Origin: Plantactinospora alkalitolerans
Lineage (GTDB): Bacteria > Actinomycetota > Actinomycetes > Mycobacteriales > Micromonosporaceae
DNA: 47,534 nucleotides
Assembly (NCBI RefSeq): GCF_015690345.1
Contig: NZ_JADPUN010000258.1
Coordinates: 1-47,534, forward strand
Direction of reading: 5' to 3'
The notes under the pieces are model-generated. The model worked only from the letters and a program-made list of their open reading frames with translations. It had not been told where the DNA came from and did not search any database. Within the stretch, counting starts at the first letter, position 1. Each line of letters starts with the position of its first letter. Positions 34,341-42,238 of the stretch are shown piece after piece. A program made the translations under genes and the position numbers.

Positions 34341-35909
34341 ATGCCCGCACAAGCGGCCAAAAGGCCCGATCCACGCCTGGTCAGAGTCGACGACTCCTGG
34401 CTCACCCTGCCCAACCCGTCCGGAATACCCGTCGACATCTGCGCCGGGCCGGACGTACCGATCGAGTCCGTGGCGATCGACGAACTTCTCACCGTGCTGG
34501 AAACCGCCGACACGCTGCGGAGCCTCGCGCACGCCACCCCGGGACTCGACGCCGAACCCCGGATCGACCGGGTCGTCTGCACCCCGGACTTCCACAAGGG
34601 CGCCGGCATCCCGATCGGCACCGTACTGCGGACGACCGGCGCCCTGATCCCGCAGGCGGTCGGGAACGACATCAACTGCGGGATGCGGGTGGAGGCCACC
34701 TCGGTCACCGTCGACCAGATCCGTCCCCACCTCGACCGACTGGAGCGGCGGCTGCGGCACCTCTTCTTCGAGGGTGGCCGGCGGATCGGCCTCACCGCCC
34801 GGCAGCGCGAAGGGCTGCTCCGCGAAGGACTCCCCGGCCTGCTCGCCGACGACGTACCGGCCGGGTCCGGTGCCGGGAGCGCGGACCGTGCCGGGGCCGC
34901 CGGTGGCGCGTGGCTCCAGGTCGGTCCCGACGACCTGACCGACCTGGACGGCCGGCTGCACTCCAGCGGTTATCCGGTCTCCTCCGCCGACGGGTTCCGC
35001 GACTGGATCACCAGCGGTGGTGGCACCAGCTACGACAGCATCATCGGCAGCGTCGGCGGCGGCAACCACTTCGCCGAGCTGCAGTACGTCTCGGCGGTGC
35101 ACGACGGCGCGGCGGCGTACGCCTGGGGCCTGGCTCCCGGCCAGGTGGTGCTGATGGTGCACAGCGGTTCGCTCTCGCTCGGCCACCAGGCCAACGCCAC
35201 CGGCCGGGACCAGGCGAGGGCGGCCTGGCCACGCGCGGTGCCGACGCCCCGGAACCGGATCCTGCCGATGCTGCTCGACGAGGCGTCCGCCCCCGGACGG
35301 CAGCGGTACCTGACCGCGTTCGCCAACGCCGCGAACTTCGCCCTCGGCAACCGGTTCTTCCTGGCGCTGATGCTGCGGGCCGGTCTGGCCAGCATCGTCG
35401 GCGAACTCCGGTCCCGGCAGGTGTACGACGCACCGCACAACCTGATGTGGCCGGAGCCGGACGGCAGCGTGCTGCACCGCAAGGGCGCCACCCCGGCGGC
35501 CGGAGCCGGCGGCGCCGGTCAACGCCCGATCGACCTGTACGGGGAGCCGGTCATCGTGCCCGGCTCGATGGGCGCGCCCAGTCACCTGCTCCGGGGGCTC
35601 GGTAACACCCGCGCACTGACCAGCGCCTGCCACGGCGCCGGACGCAGCATCCCCCGGGGTGCGGCGGCCCGGGGCGGCGACGCCGAACTGGACGCGTTCC
35701 TGCGGGAGTTCCGGGTGGTGACCCCGCTGGACCACCGCGATCCGGCGGTGGCCGCCCGGCGGGACATCGTCGACGCGTGGCGGCGCGACCTGAAGCAGGA
35801 GGCGCCGTGGGCGTACAAGGAGGTCGGCGCCGTCGTCGACAGCCTGCGCCGGGCCGACGTCGCCGAACCGGTGGTCGAACTCCGGCCGATCCTGACCGTC
35901 AAGGGCTGA
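34341..35909 (+). CDS. rtcB: RtcB-family RNA ligase
   Basis: A 522-aa 3'-phosphate/5'-OH RNA ligase. PDFHKGAGIPIG (about residues 82-93) and GNDINCGMR (108-116) supply metal-binding Asp and Cys. GSVGGGNHFAE and HSGSLSLGHQ give further ligands. SACHGAGRS (428-436) holds the His that is guanylylated. The first metal motif reads GNDINCGM rather than the enterobacterial GVDIGCGM, which places it in a divergent RtcB subgroup. ATG at 34341 follows GAAAGG; GTG at 34293 is a less likely alternative. No archease, RtcA or RtcR gene is adjacent. A strong hairpin follows. RNA repair in this host is inferred from the family. Confidence 0.92.
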   Translation: MPAQAAKRPDPRLVRVDDSWLTLPNPSGIPVDICAGPDVPIESVAIDELLTVLETADTLRSLAHATPGLDAEPRIDRVVCTPDFHKGAGIPIGTVLRTTGALIPQAVGNDINCGMRVEATSVTVDQIRPHLDRLERRLRHLFFEGGRRIGLTARQREGLLREGLPGLLADDVPAGSGAGSADRAGAAGGAWLQVGPDDLTDLDGRLHSSGYPVSSADGFRDWITSGGGTSYDSIIGSVGGGNHFAELQYVSAVHDGAAAYAWGLAPGQVVLMVHSGSLSLGHQANATGRDQARAAWPRAVPTPRNRILPMLLDEASAPGRQRYLTAFANAANFALGNRFFLALMLRAGLASIVGELRSRQVYDAPHNLMWPEPDGSVLHRKGATPAAGAGGAGQRPIDLYGEPVIVPGSMGAPSHLLRGLGNTRALTSACHGAGRSIPRGAAARGGDAELDAFLREFRVVTPLDHRDPAVAARRDIVDAWRRDLKQEAPWAYKEVGAVVDSLRRADVAEPVVELRPILTVKG

Positions 35910-35917
35910 CCGGAGAT

Positions 35918-35956
35918 CCGACCGGTCGGGCAGGGCCGTTTCGCCCGACCGGTCGG
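35918..35956 (+). terminator. rtcB terminator hairpin
   Basis: CCGACCGGTCGGGC (35918-35931), 11-nt loop, GCCCGACCGGTCGG (35943-35956): perfect 14-bp stem. Confidence 0.85.
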
Positions 35957-36150
35957 CCACTCTCCGATGATCCGGCTAGGCGGTGCGTCAGGTCCGGGGG
36001 ACATCATCCACATTGATGTGCGACGCGCCGTTAGCCCGTAGTCACGAGATGCTAACTCCGGGCGTGACGGGAGTGCTCTCCGTCGCCGGTCCCCCTAGCG
36101 TGACAGATCCTTTGTGCACTTGGAGCTGCGCCAAGTTGGGGGAAAGCGGC

Positions 36151-38874
36151 ATGCCATCACCCGCACAACCGTCATCGATCACATCCGTACTCCGTACCGG
36201 TCTCGTGGTCGGCCTGCTGGCGGCGCTGACCGCGCCGATCTCCGGTGCGGCGCCCGCCGCCGCGGTGGTGCTACCCACCGGATTCCAGGAACAGGTCGTG
36301 TTCACCGGCCTCAACCAGCCGACCAACATCGAGTTCTCCCCGGACGGCCGCGTCTTCGTCGCCGAGAAGGGCGGCCGGATCAAGGTGTACGACGACCTCG
36401 CCGACACCACCGCGACCGTCTTCGCCGACCTGTCGACGAACGTGCACAACCAGCACGACCGAGGGCTGCTCGGCCTGGCCCTGCATCCGAACTTTCCCAC
36501 CCAGCCGTACGTCTACGTGCTCTACGCGTACGACGCGCCGCCCGGCCAGACCGCCCCGTACTGGAACGACAACTGCGCCTCCGTCGGCGGCACCAACGGC
36601 GGCCGGTGCATCGTCACCGGTCGGCTCTCCCGGCTGACCGCCTCCGGCGACACGATGACCGGAACGGAACAGGTGCTCGTCTCCGACTGGTGCCAGCAGT
36701 GGGCCAGCCACGCCACCGGCGACCTGCAGTTCGGCGCCGACGGCATGCTCTACGCGACCGCCGGGGACGGGGCCAGTTACGACCTGGTCGACTACGGCCA
36801 ACTGGGCACCCCGGCGAATCCCTGTGCCGATCCGCCGGGCGGGACGATGACGCCGCCGACCGCCGAGGGCGGAGCGCTGCGTTCACAGGACCTGCGGACC
36901 ACCGCCGACCCGACCAGCCTGGACGGTACGGTGCTGCGGCTGGACCCGGCGACCGGCGCCGCCGCCCCGGGCAACCCGGGCGCGGCCAGCGCCGACCTCA
37001 ACACCCGGCGGATCGTCGCGCAGGGGCTGCGCAATCCGTACCGGTTCACCATCCGACCCGGCACCAACGAGGTGTGGCTCGGTGACGTGGGCTGGACCCG
37101 CTGGGAGGAGGTCAACCGGCTGGTCGAGCCGACTGCGGGTGTCGCCAACTTCGGCTGGCCCTGCTACGAGGGAACGGCCCGGCAGAGCGGGTACGACAGC
37201 GCCAACCTCGACCTCTGCGAGACCCTCTACACCGGCGCCGGGCAGACCGCACCGTTCTACACCTACGACCACGCCGCCCGGGTCGTCGACGGGGAAGCCT
37301 GCCCGACCGGAAGTTCCTCCGTCTCCGGGGCCGCGTTCTACCCCGCCTCCGGCGGCAGTTATCCGGCCGAGTACTCCGGCGCGCTGTTCTTCTCCGACTA
37401 CAGCCGGGACTGCATCTGGGCGATGATGCCCAGCGCACCGGGTGGGCTGCCGGTGGCGACCAGCCGGCGTACCTTCGGCAGCGCCGCCGCGAACCCGGTC
37501 GACCTGGCGATGGGTCCGGGCGGAGACCTCTACTACGTCGACCACGCCGGATCGGTACGCCGGATCCGGTACTTCCCGGGCAACCAGCCACCGGTCGCGT
37601 CGATCGCCGCCTCGCCCACCTCCGGTACGGCGCCGCTGACCGTGAACTTCGACGGCACCGGCTCCTCCGACGCGGACCCGGCCGACGCGGGTCGACTCCG
37701 CTACGAGTGGGACTTCACCAACGACGGCACCGTCGACGCCACCACCGCCACGGCCTCGTACACCTATCCGGCCGGCGGCCCCTACACCGCCCGGCTGACC
37801 GTCTACGACACCCTGAACGCCTCGGCCACCAAGACGGTGCCGATCCAGACCGGCAACAGCATGCCGACCGCGGTGATCGACACCCCGGCGGAGGGCTTCA
37901 CCTGGGCGGTCAACGATCCGATCAGCTTCACCGGGCACGCGACCGACCCCGACCAGGGCACCCTGCCGGGCAGCGCGCTGCACTGGCGGATGCTGCTGCA
38001 CCACTGCTACACCCTCGACAACTGCCACACCCACAGCCTGCAGGACTTCACCGGGACCAGCGGCAGCATGCTCGGCCCCGACCACGAGTATCCGTCCTAT
38101 CTGGAGCTGGTGCTGACCGCCACCGACAGTGGCGGCCTGGCACACAGCACCAGCATCCGACTCGACCCGAAGACCGTGAACCTGACCTTCAACTCCAGCC
38201 CGTCCGGCCTGCAACTGGCGTTCGGCTCGGGCGCCCAGGCCACGCCGTTCACCCGTACCGTCATCCAGGGGTCGAGCAACACGGTCAGTGCGGTCACCCC
38301 GCAGAGCCTCGGCGGCGTCCCGTACGTCTACGGCTCCTGGTCCGACGGCGGGGCCCAGACCCATGTGATCACCGCCCCGGCCACCTCCACCAGCTACACC
38401 GCCAACTACAACCCGCAGTCGGGCAGCACCCGGCTGGCGCAGTCCCAGTGGTCCGTGGCCGGGGCGGACAGCCAGGAGACGCTCCTGGTCAACGGCCGGG
38501 CCAACAACGTCCGGGACGGCAGCTCGTCGTCGATCTGGCACACCCAGCGGTTGCTGTCCAACCCAGCCCACCCGCACTGGATCGACATCGACCTGACCAC
38601 CACCCGGACCGTCAACCGGCTGTACTACCTGCCCCGGCAGGGCTCCAACACCGCCGGTCGGATCACCGGATACGAGGTGTACGTCTCCGCCAACCGCACC
38701 AGCTGGGGCAGTCCGGTGGCGACCGGCACCTTCCCGAACAGCGCCGCCGAGCAGACGGTGACGATTCCGCCGACGAGTGGCCGGTACATCCGGCTCCGCG
38801 CCCTCGGCGAGGTCAGCGGTAACCGCTGGACCTCGGTCGCCGAACTCAACGTCGGGGTGGTGCCCACCGGCTGA
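36151..38874 (+). CDS. Secreted PQQ-dependent sugar dehydrogenase-like protein with PKD and discoidin-like modules
   Basis: A 907-aa extracellular protein. Signal peptide about residues 1-38 (LRTGLVVGLLAALTAPISGAAPAAA). A glucose/sorbosone-dehydrogenase beta-propeller spans about 45-470 (QPTNIEFSPDGRVFVAEKGG, HDRGLLGLALHPNF, GLRNPYRFTI, GDVGWTRWEEVNR). A PKD domain lies at about 477-568 (PPVASIAASPTSGTAPLTVNFD), then an unassigned beta-rich domain (570-673), an InlB-like repeat (about 673-753), and a C-terminal F5/8 type C (discoidin) domain, about 760-905. The extra modules suggest polysaccharide binding. The propeller resembles soluble quinoprotein dehydrogenases, but not all members bind PQQ. 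Start chosen after GGGGGAAAG. Confidence 0.87.
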   Translation: MPSPAQPSSITSVLRTGLVVGLLAALTAPISGAAPAAAVVLPTGFQEQVVFTGLNQPTNIEFSPDGRVFVAEKGGRIKVYDDLADTTATVFADLSTNVHNQHDRGLLGLALHPNFPTQPYVYVLYAYDAPPGQTAPYWNDNCASVGGTNGGRCIVTGRLSRLTASGDTMTGTEQVLVSDWCQQWASHATGDLQFGADGMLYATAGDGASYDLVDYGQLGTPANPCADPPGGTMTPPTAEGGALRSQDLRTTADPTSLDGTVLRLDPATGAAAPGNPGAASADLNTRRIVAQGLRNPYRFTIRPGTNEVWLGDVGWTRWEEVNRLVEPTAGVANFGWPCYEGTARQSGYDSANLDLCETLYTGAGQTAPFYTYDHAARVVDGEACPTGSSSVSGAAFYPASGGSYPAEYSGALFFSDYSRDCIWAMMPSAPGGLPVATSRRTFGSAAANPVDLAMGPGGDLYYVDHAGSVRRIRYFPGNQPPVASIAASPTSGTAPLTVNFDGTGSSDADPADAGRLRYEWDFTNDGTVDATTATASYTYPAGGPYTARLTVYDTLNASATKTVPIQTGNSMPTAVIDTPAEGFTWAVNDPISFTGHATDPDQGTLPGSALHWRMLLHHCYTLDNCHTHSLQDFTGTSGSMLGPDHEYPSYLELVLTATDSGGLAHSTSIRLDPKTVNLTFNSSPSGLQLAFGSGAQATPFTRTVIQGSSNTVSAVTPQSLGGVPYVYGSWSDGGAQTHVITAPATSTSYTANYNPQSGSTRLAQSQWSVAGADSQETLLVNGRANNVRDGSSSSIWHTQRLLSNPAHPHWIDIDLTTTRTVNRLYYLPRQGSNTAGRITGYEVYVSANRTSWGSPVATGTFPNSAAEQTVTIPPTSGRYIRLRALGEVSGNRWTSVAELNVGVVPTG

Positions 38875-38885
38875 CCTCGACCGGC

Positions 38886-38945
38886 ATCCCGGTGACCAGG
38901 CAGTACGCGGTTCGTGGCCGAACCTCGCGGTCTGGTCACCGGGAT
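38886..38945. terminator. Compound hairpin, bidirectional, between convergent genes
   Basis: Outer arms ATCCCGGTGACCAG (38886-38899) and CTGGTCACCGGGAT (38932-38945) form a perfect 14-bp stem. An inner stem GGTTCG-TGGC-CGAACC is nested inside. The 3' arm includes the stop codon of the minus-strand reductase gene. Confidence 0.8.
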
Positions 38946-39904
38946 CCGGCCGTCCCGCCCCGGTGCGAACGGCCGGATCGAAGCACGTCGGCGACCAGGT
39001 CCGGGGCGGATCGGGGCGCGGCGCCGAGCAGAGCAGGCAGATCGGTCTCCGGTTGCTCCAGCAGTTGCGCGTGAAGGTTCGAGAAGATCGAGAGCGTGTG
39101 TGTGACCTGGTACGCCGGCAGTCCGGCGCCGGCCAGGGCGGTGCGGGCGGCAGCCAGCGACGTGCTCTCGTACCGGATCCCGCCGCCCGCTCGGTGATCA
39201 CCGAGTGCACCGGTGCGGAGCACATCCGTGAGCGTTGCCGCGATCTCGTTCCCACCGAGGGCGGTGACCCCGGCGAGTTCGTACGTACGCCCCGCATGCC
39301 GGGCCGGCGCGACGCCGTCACCGGACGACGCCGCCAGGTCGGCGTGGGCCTCGACGGCGACCCGGGCCGCGACATCGGCGAGATCCTCGCGGGCGACGAC
39401 CGACATCCGACCCTGCCCCCATGGTGCCGCGAAGACACCGCCGGCGACGGCGTGGTCGACGGCCGGCAGCGCCAGCCCCGCCAGCAGCTCCGCGTACAAC
39501 CCGTTGCGCAGGACGGTGACCTCGAACGGCGCCTCGGCGAGGCGGGCCTCGGTCCAGCGGTGCGGCAGCGCGATGGTGAGGCGATCACCCGAGCCGACCA
39601 GGCTGGTGTAGATCACGTGACGGACACCGGTCTCGGTCGCGGCCCGGACCACCGCGCCGTGCCGGGCGAGCACCTCGTCGTCCTCGCCGTAGCCGGCCGA
39701 GACGAAGACCAGGACGTCGACACCGGTGAAGGCGTCGACCAGGGTGGCCGGCTCGTCGAAGTCGACCCGCCGCACAGGTACGGTGCCGGGGCGGGCGGTG
39801 GCCGCCACGCGGGTACCGCCCACCACCGGCAGGCCGGGGACCGTGGCGAGTCGGTCGAGGATCAGGCCGCCGAGCGCGCCCGAGACACCGGTGACGAGAA
39901 TCAT
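38936..39904 (-). CDS. NmrA-like NAD(P)-binding reductase
   Basis: A 322-aa Rossmann protein of the NmrA/atypical SDR group. ILVTGVSGALGGLIL (residues 2-16) is the dinucleotide-binding motif (G-x-x-G-x-x-G), and HVIYTSLVGSGD plus VLRNGLYAE are group-typical. Members include NAD(P)H quinone reductases and redox sensors of the QorB type. It is divergent from an HxlR regulator, the usual pairing for HxlR-controlled redox genes. The upstream frame to 40414 is a shadow. Catalytic versus sensor role is not resolved. Confidence 0.87.
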   Translation of the reverse strand: MILVTGVSGALGGLILDRLATVPGLPVVGGTRVAATARPGTVPVRRVDFDEPATLVDAFTGVDVLVFVSAGYGEDDEVLARHGAVVRAATETGVRHVIYTSLVGSGDRLTIALPHRWTEARLAEAPFEVTVLRNGLYAELLAGLALPAVDHAVAGGVFAAPWGQGRMSVVAREDLADVAARVAVEAHADLAASSGDGVAPARHAGRTYELAGVTALGGNEIAATLTDVLRTGALGDHRAGGGIRYESTSLAAARTALAGAGLPAYQVTHTLSIFSNLHAQLLEQPETDLPALLGAAPRSAPDLVADVLRSGRSHRGGTAGSR

Positions 39905-39985
39905 GGAGGTACCCCCTGCTGTGGTGCGGTGTGCTGACCCCGCCAGCGTCGCTACCGTTGACCACGGCCGTAAGGAGGCACTTCC
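39905..39985. promoter_or_regulatory. Divergent promoter region, HxlR/NmrA pair
   Basis: 81 bp between the two starts. TACCGT (39953-39958, plus strand) is a candidate -10 for the regulator, which has AAGGAGG at 39972. HxlR proteins typically bind such shared regions. No clear dyad was identified. Confidence 0.4.
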
Positions 39986-40408
39986 ATGTCCGTCGGGCAC
40001 ACCGGCATAACCTCCCAGGTCAGTCCGCCCGCGCCGGTCGGGCCCTGTGGCGAGGGTGACTGTGGCATCCGGGACGTCCTGGACCGGATCGGCGACCGGT
40101 GGACCGTGCTGGTCCTCGTCGAGCTGTCCAAGGGAGTACGGCGGTTCCGCGAGTTGCAGCGGGCGATCCCCGGCATCTCGCAGCGAATGCTGACCCTGAC
40201 GACCCGCCGGCTCTGCCGTGACGGCCTCGTCGAGCGGACCGCCTACCCGACCATCCCACCGCAGGTCGACTACCGGTTGACCGCCGTGGGGCGGAGCCTG
40301 GCGGACACCGTGTTCGGCCTCGCCGACTGGTCCGCCGCGCACAAGGACACGATCGCCGCGGCCCGGCAGCGCTGGGACGCCGAGCATCCGAGCGGGCAGC
40401 CGGACTAG
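39986..40408 (+). CDS. HxlR family transcriptional regulator
   Basis: A 140-aa winged-helix regulator. GIRDVLDRIGDRWTVLVLVEL is the HxlR N-terminal motif, RFRELQRAIPGISQRMLT the recognition helix, and VDYRLTAVGRSL the wing. Cys21 and Cys26 (PVGPCGEGDCG) lie just before the domain, where redox- or electrophile-sensing HxlR members carry a sensing Cys. It probably controls the divergent NmrA-like gene. Good Shine-Dalgarno TAAGGAGG. Confidence 0.92.
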   Translation: MSVGHTGITSQVSPPAPVGPCGEGDCGIRDVLDRIGDRWTVLVLVELSKGVRRFRELQRAIPGISQRMLTLTTRRLCRDGLVERTAYPTIPPQVDYRLTAVGRSLADTVFGLADWSAAHKDTIAAARQRWDAEHPSGQPD

Positions 40409-40450
40409 CCTCAACGCCGTTCAAGCGCCCGTACGGCCCGGTGTCCCTGC

Positions 40451-40456
40451 TACCGT
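40451..40456 (+). promoter_or_regulatory. Candidate -10 element of the trpS leader
   Basis: TACCGT, then 6 nt (GGAGGC) and the leader-peptide ATG at 40463. This layout implies a leaderless or nearly leaderless leader peptide. Confidence 0.45.
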
Positions 40457-40462
40457 GGAGGC

Positions 40463-40498
40463 ATGCGGATCACCCTGAACGGTTGGTGGGCCCCCTGA
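40463..40498 (+). CDS. trp-type leader peptide (MRITLNGWWAP)
   Basis: An 11-codon ORF with two adjacent Trp codons (TGG TGG, 40484-40489) followed by Ala, Pro and TGA. It ends 113 bp before trpS and directly precedes mutually exclusive RNA hairpins. Its size and tandem Trp codons are those of an attenuation leader peptide: a ribosome starved of charged tRNA-Trp would stall there. Confidence 0.9.
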   Translation: MRITLNGWWAP

Positions 40499-40559
40499 CG
40501 GGCGGCCATCGCATCCGCGTACCCGAATTCAGCAACGGCCGCCCTCCGGGGCGGCCGTT
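40489..40559 (+). promoter_or_regulatory. trpS transcription attenuator (1:2, 2:3, 3:4 pairing)
   Basis: Region 1 GGCCCCC (40489-40495) can pair, with one bulge, with region 2 GGGCGGCC (40500-40507). Region 2 is exactly complementary to GGCCGCCC (40537-40544), which is the 5' arm of the terminator (40534-40544 with 40549-40559). Ribosome stalling at the Trp codons would free region 2 to form the antiterminator and let trpS be transcribed. This is read from complementarity, not tested. Confidence 0.8.
40534..40559 (+). terminator. Attenuator terminator hairpin
   Basis: AACGGCCGCCC, TCCG loop, GGGCGGCCGTT, followed by TCGC. An 11-bp perfect stem upstream of trpS. Confidence 0.9.
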
Positions 40560-40611
40560 TCGCATGCGCTCACCCGGAGGCGGTCGCCGTACCCGGTAAG
40601 GAGCACATCCC

Positions 40612-41685
40612 ATGACCCCGCACACCCCGGTCGGCACGACCACCCCGGTGGGCACGACCAGCCCGGCCGGCACGACCACCCCGACCCGTACGACCGTCCC
40701 GAGCGGCGGGGTACGCCGGATCACCGGGCTCAAGCCGACCGGACACCTGCACCTGGGCAACCTGCTCGGCGCCATCCGGCCGATCGTCGCCACCCAGTAC
40801 CGGGCCGAGACGATCGTCTTCCTCGCCGACCTGCACGCGCTCACCGTGTCCCACCAGCCGGCCCAGGTCCGCGCGTTCACCCTGGAACAGGCCACCGTGC
40901 TGCTCGCCGCCGGGCTGGACCCGGACCGGGCGCTCCTCTACGTGCAGTCCCACGTGCCCCAGCACACCGAGCTGCACTACCTGCTCGAATCGAGCACCAG
41001 TTACGGGGAGGCGCGGCGGATGATCCAGTTCCGGGAGAAATCCGCGAACCAGCAACAGGTCCGGCTGAGCCTGCTCAGCTATCCGGTGCTGATGGCCGCC
41101 GACATCCTGCTGCACGACGCCCAGGAGGTGCCGGTCGGTGACGACCAGAGCCAACACCTCGAACTCACCCGGGCCGTCGCCACCCGGTTCAACGCCCGCT
41201 ACGGCGACACCTTCACCATCCCCCGGGCGGTACGTCCGACGGTGTCGGCCCGGGTGATGGACCTGGTCGATCCGACCACCAAGATGGGCAAGACCAACCA
41301 CAGCGACGCCGGCACGATCTTCCTGCTCGACCCGCCCGACGCGATCCGCCGCAAGGTGCAGCGGGCGGTGACGGACCCCGGCCGGACCGTCGAGTACGAC
41401 CCCGAGCGGCGCCCCGGGTTGGCGAACCTGCTGGACGTCCTGGCGGCCTGCCTGGGCGCCTCCCCCGCCGCGCTGGCCGCCGACTACCGGTCGTACGCCC
41501 AGCTCAAGGCGGCGGTGATCGAGGCCGTCGAGGCGATGCTGCGGCCGATCCGGCTCCGCCACGACGAACTCGCCCGGGATCCCGGCTACGTCCGGCGGGT
41601 GCTCGCCGACGGCGCCGACCGGGCCCGGGAGAGCACCGCCGACACGGTGCACCGGGCGAGGCGGGCCATCGGACTGCTGCTCTGA
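40612..41685 (+). CDS. trpS: Tryptophanyl-tRNA synthetase, attenuator-controlled type
   Basis: A 357-aa class Ic aminoacyl-tRNA synthetase that charges tRNA-Trp. KPTGHLHLGNLLGAI (about residues 42-56) contains the HIGH-equivalent HLGN. PTTKMGKTNHSD (about 221-232) is the KMSKS-equivalent loop. The Trp-pocket segment MAADILLHDAQEVPVGDDQ is intact. The N-terminus carries three 6-residue PVGTTT-type repeats before the catalytic domain starts at about residue 31. ATG at 40612 has AAGGAG at good spacing. The leader peptide and attenuator upstream match the inducible, indolmycin-resistant TrpRS1 of Streptomyces in regulation (from memory); that this protein is the auxiliary paralogue is inference. 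Confidence 0.95.
   Translation: MTPHTPVGTTTPVGTTSPAGTTTPTRTTVPSGGVRRITGLKPTGHLHLGNLLGAIRPIVATQYRAETIVFLADLHALTVSHQPAQVRAFTLEQATVLLAAGLDPDRALLYVQSHVPQHTELHYLLESSTSYGEARRMIQFREKSANQQQVRLSLLSYPVLMAADILLHDAQEVPVGDDQSQHLELTRAVATRFNARYGDTFTIPRAVRPTVSARVMDLVDPTTKMGKTNHSDAGTIFLLDPPDAIRRKVQRAVTDPGRTVEYDPERRPGLANLLDVLAACLGASPAALAADYRSYAQLKAAVIEAVEAMLRPIRLRHDELARDPGYVRRVLADGADRARESTADTVHRARRAIGLLL
40627..40680 (+). repeat. Three 18-bp in-frame repeats at the trpS 5' end
   Basis: Units 40627-40644, 40645-40662 and 40663-40680 encode PVGTTT, PVGTTS and PAGTTT. Confidence 0.85.
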
Positions 41686-41718
41686 ACGCAGGTCCGGTGC
41701 TCCGAACGCAGGTCCGGT
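41684..41718. repeat. 20-bp tandem duplication at the trpS 3' end
   Basis: GAACGCAGGTCCGGT occurs at 41684-41698 and again at 41704-41718. It spans the trpS stop codon and fills the whole 32-bp gap to the convergent GNAT gene. Confidence 0.85.
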
Positions 41719-42167
41719 CAGGCCAGGACCGGCAGCCGCTTCTCGAAGCAGACGCTGTACGGGTTGTCGACGTATTCGCCGTAGACCGCGATCTCGGCGT
41801 AGCCCGACGAGATGTACAGCTGGATCGCTCCGGGGAGGTAGCTGCCGGTCTCCAGCCGGAGCACGCTGTGCCCGGCCCGGAGGGCCAGTTCCTCCAGGGC
41901 GCCGAGCAGTTGCCGGGCGAGGCCGTGGCCGCGGTGGGCCGGACGGACGTACATCCGTTTGATCTCCGCCGTGTCCCGGTCCAGCGCCTGGATGGCTCCA
42001 CAGGCGACCGCCCGGCCGGCGAGCACGCCCACCAGATAGCGGGCGTTGTCGTGCGGTACGAAGACCTGCCCGTCGAGACCGCCGTCGGCCTCCCGGAGCT
42101 CGCGTTGCTGGGCCACCAGCAGGGCGGCCAGCTCGGGGTCCGACGACGTACGTGACTCAATCAGCAC
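41718..42167 (-). CDS. GNAT family N-acetyltransferase
   Basis: A 149-aa acetyltransferase. VLIESRTSSDPELAALL is the first strand/helix, EIKRMYVRPAHRGHGLARQLL contains the acetyl-CoA-binding R-G-x-G-x-A loop, and LRLETGSYLPGAIQLYISSGY the C-terminal motif. The form resembles the small GNAT proteins with a KRMYV-P motif; the substrate is unknown. GTG at 42167 is 7 nt after TAACGT (minus strand), so a leaderless start there is preferred over the longer open frame. It lies between trpS (convergent) and obg (same strand, downstream). Confidence 0.87.
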   Translation of the reverse strand: MLIESRTSSDPELAALLVAQQRELREADGGLDGQVFVPHDNARYLVGVLAGRAVACGAIQALDRDTAEIKRMYVRPAHRGHGLARQLLGALEELALRAGHSVLRLETGSYLPGAIQLYISSGYAEIAVYGEYVDNPYSVCFEKRLPVLA

Positions 42168-42174
42168 CCTACGG

Positions 42175-42180
42175 ACGTTA
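42175..42180 (-). promoter_or_regulatory. Candidate -10 element of leaderless GNAT gene
   Basis: TAACGT on the minus strand, 7 nt before the GTG at 42167. Confidence 0.45.
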
Positions 42181-42238
42181 ACCAGGATGCGTTTCAACAA
42201 GGTTTCGCGCGGGTGGACCCGATACGGAGCGTAAGGGA

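Noticed and set aside
30409-39588. Very long ORFs antisense to pepN, rtcB and the sugar dehydrogenase (839, 587 and 901 codons)
   Set aside because: Same GC-skew artefact; all opposite strongly supported genes.
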